From assembly GCA_947472645.1 (NCBI GenBank), contig CANJBQ010000013.1, forward strand, positions 1 to 58,639: a DNA stretch of 58,639 nucleotides, written 5' to 3'. The notes below the pieces were generated by a model. The model was not told the origin of the DNA, searched no databases, and saw only the letters and a program-made list of their open reading frames with translations. The position numbers and the translations under genes are program-made. Origin of the DNA: Burkholderiaceae bacterium (GTDB lineage Bacteria > Pseudomonadota > Gammaproteobacteria > Burkholderiales > Burkholderiaceae). Below, in pieces: positions 56,786 through 58,639 of this stretch (positions are counted from its first letter, which is position 1; every line of letters begins with the position of its first letter).

Positions 56786-58149
56786 TAATTGTGTCGTCCT
56801 ATACCGTGATACTTAAACCCGAATTCTGATAGGGTACTAGGTTCAAATAAATTACGTCCGTCAAAAATCAGTGGTTCTTTTAGTTGTTGTTTGAGTATGT
56901 CAAAATCAGGGCTACGGAATGCTTTCCACTCGGTAACAATCACTAAAGCATCAGCGCCTTCCAATGCTAAATTCGGCTTATCAACCGTCTTAATCATGGA
57001 TAGTAACTCAGGTCGCTGTGCAAAGTCCAATGCAAAACAACGCCAAGCCTCTTCAGTGGCTACCGGATCGTGTGCCACGATTTTAGCGCCGCGATGGACT
57101 AACTCTGAAATAATCACACGACTTGGCGCTTCTCGCATGTCATCCGTATTCGGTTTAAAGGCTAAACCCCATATCGCAAATGTGAGTCCCGTGAGGTCCT
57201 GGCCATAATGCTGAATAATTTTATTTACTAAAACTTTCTTTTGTGCATCATTGACCTCTTCAACCGCATCTAAGATCCGTAAATTTAATGAATACTCTTG
57301 GGCAGTTTTAGATAAGGCTTGAACATCTTTCGGAAAACAGGATCCACCATATCCGGTTCCTGAATATAAAAAGCCATAACCAATACGTGAATCAGAACCA
57401 ATCCCTTGACGCACCGCTTCAATATCAGCGCCAACCTGATCTGCTAAATTGGCTAGCTCATTCATAAAAGAAATACGTGTTGCTAACATGGCGTTTGCCG
57501 CATATTTTGTGAGCTCAGCACTTTTTACATCCATATAAAAAGTCCGCTCATGATGTCGATTAAAAGGGGCGTATAACTTGCGCACTTTCTCTTTAGCATA
57601 ATGACCGTGCTGATCATCATCTGTTCCAACCACAATCCTGTCCGGACGCATAAAGTCCTCAACAGCAGCCCCTTCTTTTAAGAACTCGGGGTTCGATACA
57701 ACGGAGAACTCAATATGTGATTGTGCTCTTTTAGCTAATTGAACTTTAATCGCAGCAGATACTTTTTTGGCTGTTCCAACGGGTACGGTAGATTTATCAA
57801 TAATGACTTTAAAATCTTTCATGTACTTGGCAATATTTTGGGCGGCGGCGATAACATACTTTAAATCAGCAGAACCATCTTCATCAGGTGGAGTCCCAAC
57901 AGCAATAAACTGAATCTCTCCATGCGCCACACTCGCTTCAATATCGGTAGAAAAAACAATGCGACCAGCTTCTTTATTGCGCGTAATCATTTCTTTTAAA
58001 CCAGGCTCATAAATAGGTACGCCACCTTGGTTCAAAATATCAATTTTTTGATGATCTAGATCTAAACAAAATACCTGATTACCCAGCTCCGCTAAACAAG
58101 CTCCAGTAACTAGTCCAACATACCCACTACCAATAATCGTTACCTTCAA
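56785..58149 (-). CDS. ugd: UDP-glucose 6-dehydrogenase
   Basis: Ugd oxidises UDP-glucose to UDP-glucuronate for surface polysaccharides or lipid A modification. The 454-aa protein has [17 protein letters not shown] at the start, the [10 protein letters not shown] motif near residue 120, and the catalytic Cys in [14 protein letters not shown] near 260. [17 protein letters not shown] is near 330. The start codon is TTG, supported by a GGGAG site six bases upstream. It precedes hldA and follows lapB by 42 nt. Confidence 0.95.
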   Translation of the reverse strand: MKVTIIGSGYVGLVTGACLAELGNQVFCLDLDHQKIDILNQGGVPIYEPGLKEMITRNKEAGRIVFSTDIEASVAHGEIQFIAVGTPPDEDGSADLKYVIAAAQNIAKYMKDFKVIIDKSTVPVGTAKKVSAAIKVQLAKRAQSHIEFSVVSNPEFLKEGAAVEDFMRPDRIVVGTDDDQHGHYAKEKVRKLYAPFNRHHERTFYMDVKSAELTKYAANAMLATRISFMNELANLADQVGADIEAVRQGIGSDSRIGYGFLYSGTGYGGSCFPKDVQALSKTAQEYSLNLRILDAVEEVNDAQKKVLVNKIIQHYGQDLTGLTFAIWGLAFKPNTDDMREAPSRVIISELVHRGAKIVAHDPVATEEAWRCFALDFAQRPELLSMIKTVDKPNLALEGADALVIVTEWKAFRSPDFDILKQQLKEPLIFDGRNLFEPSTLSEFGFKYHGIGRHN

Positions 58150-58191
58150 ATACTTCTCCCTATTCTCATCCGTTTCGTCCCGAATAAATGC

Positions 58192-58639
58192 TTATGTCGC
58201 ACCAATTCCTTCACTTCTTTTTGGGGAGTATACATCCCAGTGATTACACCCAGGACACTGCCAATAAAAGCGCCTAGCCCTAAAACCACAGCTACTGCAG
58301 GTATAACGGGCCAAGCTATTTGTCTTTTGTTTTAATAAATCTAAAGAGGCTTTAATTTCAGCCGTACTGGCTTCTTGACCTGCTTCTTTAGCCATCATAT
58401 ATTGCGCTTCAAAACGTTTGGTCATGGCCGTCAAACTTGGTGTATTAAGCATGACAGAGTTCATCAGAGCTTGTGCTTGCTTCGGACCTTCCATTCTAAG
58501 AACATGCTTAAAAACAATATCCAATAACTCGCCAGAGCCCTGTTCTTGGAGTTGCATTTTTAACTGTTGCAAACCTTCAGCCTCGCGATCTAACTCAGCG
58601 TATGCCTTAATCCATTTGTCAGCAATCAGATGTAAATAC
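58192..58639 (-). CDS. lapB: Lipopolysaccharide assembly protein B (LapB/YciM), C-terminal part
   Basis: LapB is an inner-membrane TPR protein that recruits LpxC to FtsH and so limits LPS synthesis. The visible part runs off the window's right edge: the frame is open past 58572 up to 58639, so the gene is cut, not truncated. Its C-terminal zinc ribbon reads YTCSSCGFRARRFYWQCPGC with four cysteines, the rubredoxin-like domain of LapB. TPR helices precede it. Its position before ugd-hldA-hldD fits its role in LPS control. Confidence 0.93.
   Translation of the reverse strand, partial: YLHLIADKWIKAYAELDREAEGLQQLKMQLQEQGSGELLDIVFKHVLRMEGPKQAQALMNSVMLNTPSLTAMTKRFEAQYMMAKEAGQEASTAEIKASLDLLKQKTNSLARYTCSSCGFRARRFYWQCPGCNHWDVYSPKRSEGIGAT

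Overview
The window is ordinary core chromosome of a betaproteobacterium. The protein sequences, the EarP plus Arg32 EF-P pair, and the order rpsP-rimM-trmD-rplS / fab cluster / lepA-lepB-rnc-era-recO-pdxJ-acpS-nagZ fit Burkholderiales. The low-to-mid 40s GC (judged by eye) and compact spacing suggest Polynucleobacter or a close relative. That genus call is inference from style and gene order, not from a database match. I see no insertion sequence, phage, integron, CRISPR array, toxin-antitoxin pair or rRNA. Nothing here looks like an undescribed multi-gene system.

Layout. 1-2757 (minus): uvrC-pgsA followed by tRNA-Gly(GCC) and a partial tRNA-Cys(GCA), the same order as uvrC-pgsA-glyW-cysT in E. 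coli. 2756-4492 (plus): earP-efp, the EF-P rhamnosyltransferase and its target. 4555-19594 (minus): one long run of genes, reading rightmost first: yceD, rpmF, plsX, fabH, fabD, fabG, acpP, fabF, an HtrA protease, lepA, lepB, rnc, era, recO, pdxJ, acpS, nagZ. It couples phospholipid and fatty acid synthesis, translation, RNA processing, envelope proteolysis and PLP synthesis. 19618-20966 (plus): maf and an RsmI-like methylase. 20967-23563 (minus): rluC, a HAD phosphatase and an S49 peptidase. 24016-29927 (plus): rne with a structured leader, then moaA-mobA-moeA for molybdenum cofactor and a small membrane protein. 31081-34585 (plus): 7Fe ferredoxin, ferredoxin-NADP reductase, TerC-like protein, thyA, folA. 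34566-42512: TPR-glycosyltransferase, pmbA, mog, orn, a Ste24-like protease, rsgA, a CobD-like protein and a Nudix hydrolase. 42597-44649 (minus): rpsP-rimM-trmD-rplS. 44844-45843 (plus): a META lipoprotein and a TM2-like protein. 45895-52124 (minus): an acyl-CoA catabolic block (HDAC-like deacetylase, acyl-CoA synthetase, etfBA, acyl-CoA dehydrogenase). 52186-58639: mltB, then on the minus strand lapB (partial), ugd, hldA, hldD, a ComEA-like protein and cysM, mostly LPS precursor genes.

The most useful second looks are non-coding or comparative. The rne leader (about 370 nt from a perfect TATAAT) holds three stem-loops. rpmF-plsX and cysM-comEA carry clustered inverted repeats. Three helically phased 10-bp repeats precede rpsP. 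uvrC and earP share a single CATG for their divergent start codons. The HtrA protease has one PDZ domain and directly follows fabF, with no rpoE-rseA-rseB in between. darP is absent between pmbA and mog. Several gene starts were moved from the longest open frame to better-supported codons (lepA, yceD, folA, the TPR gene, pmbA, mog, orn, the META and TM2 genes, cysM, comEA-like).
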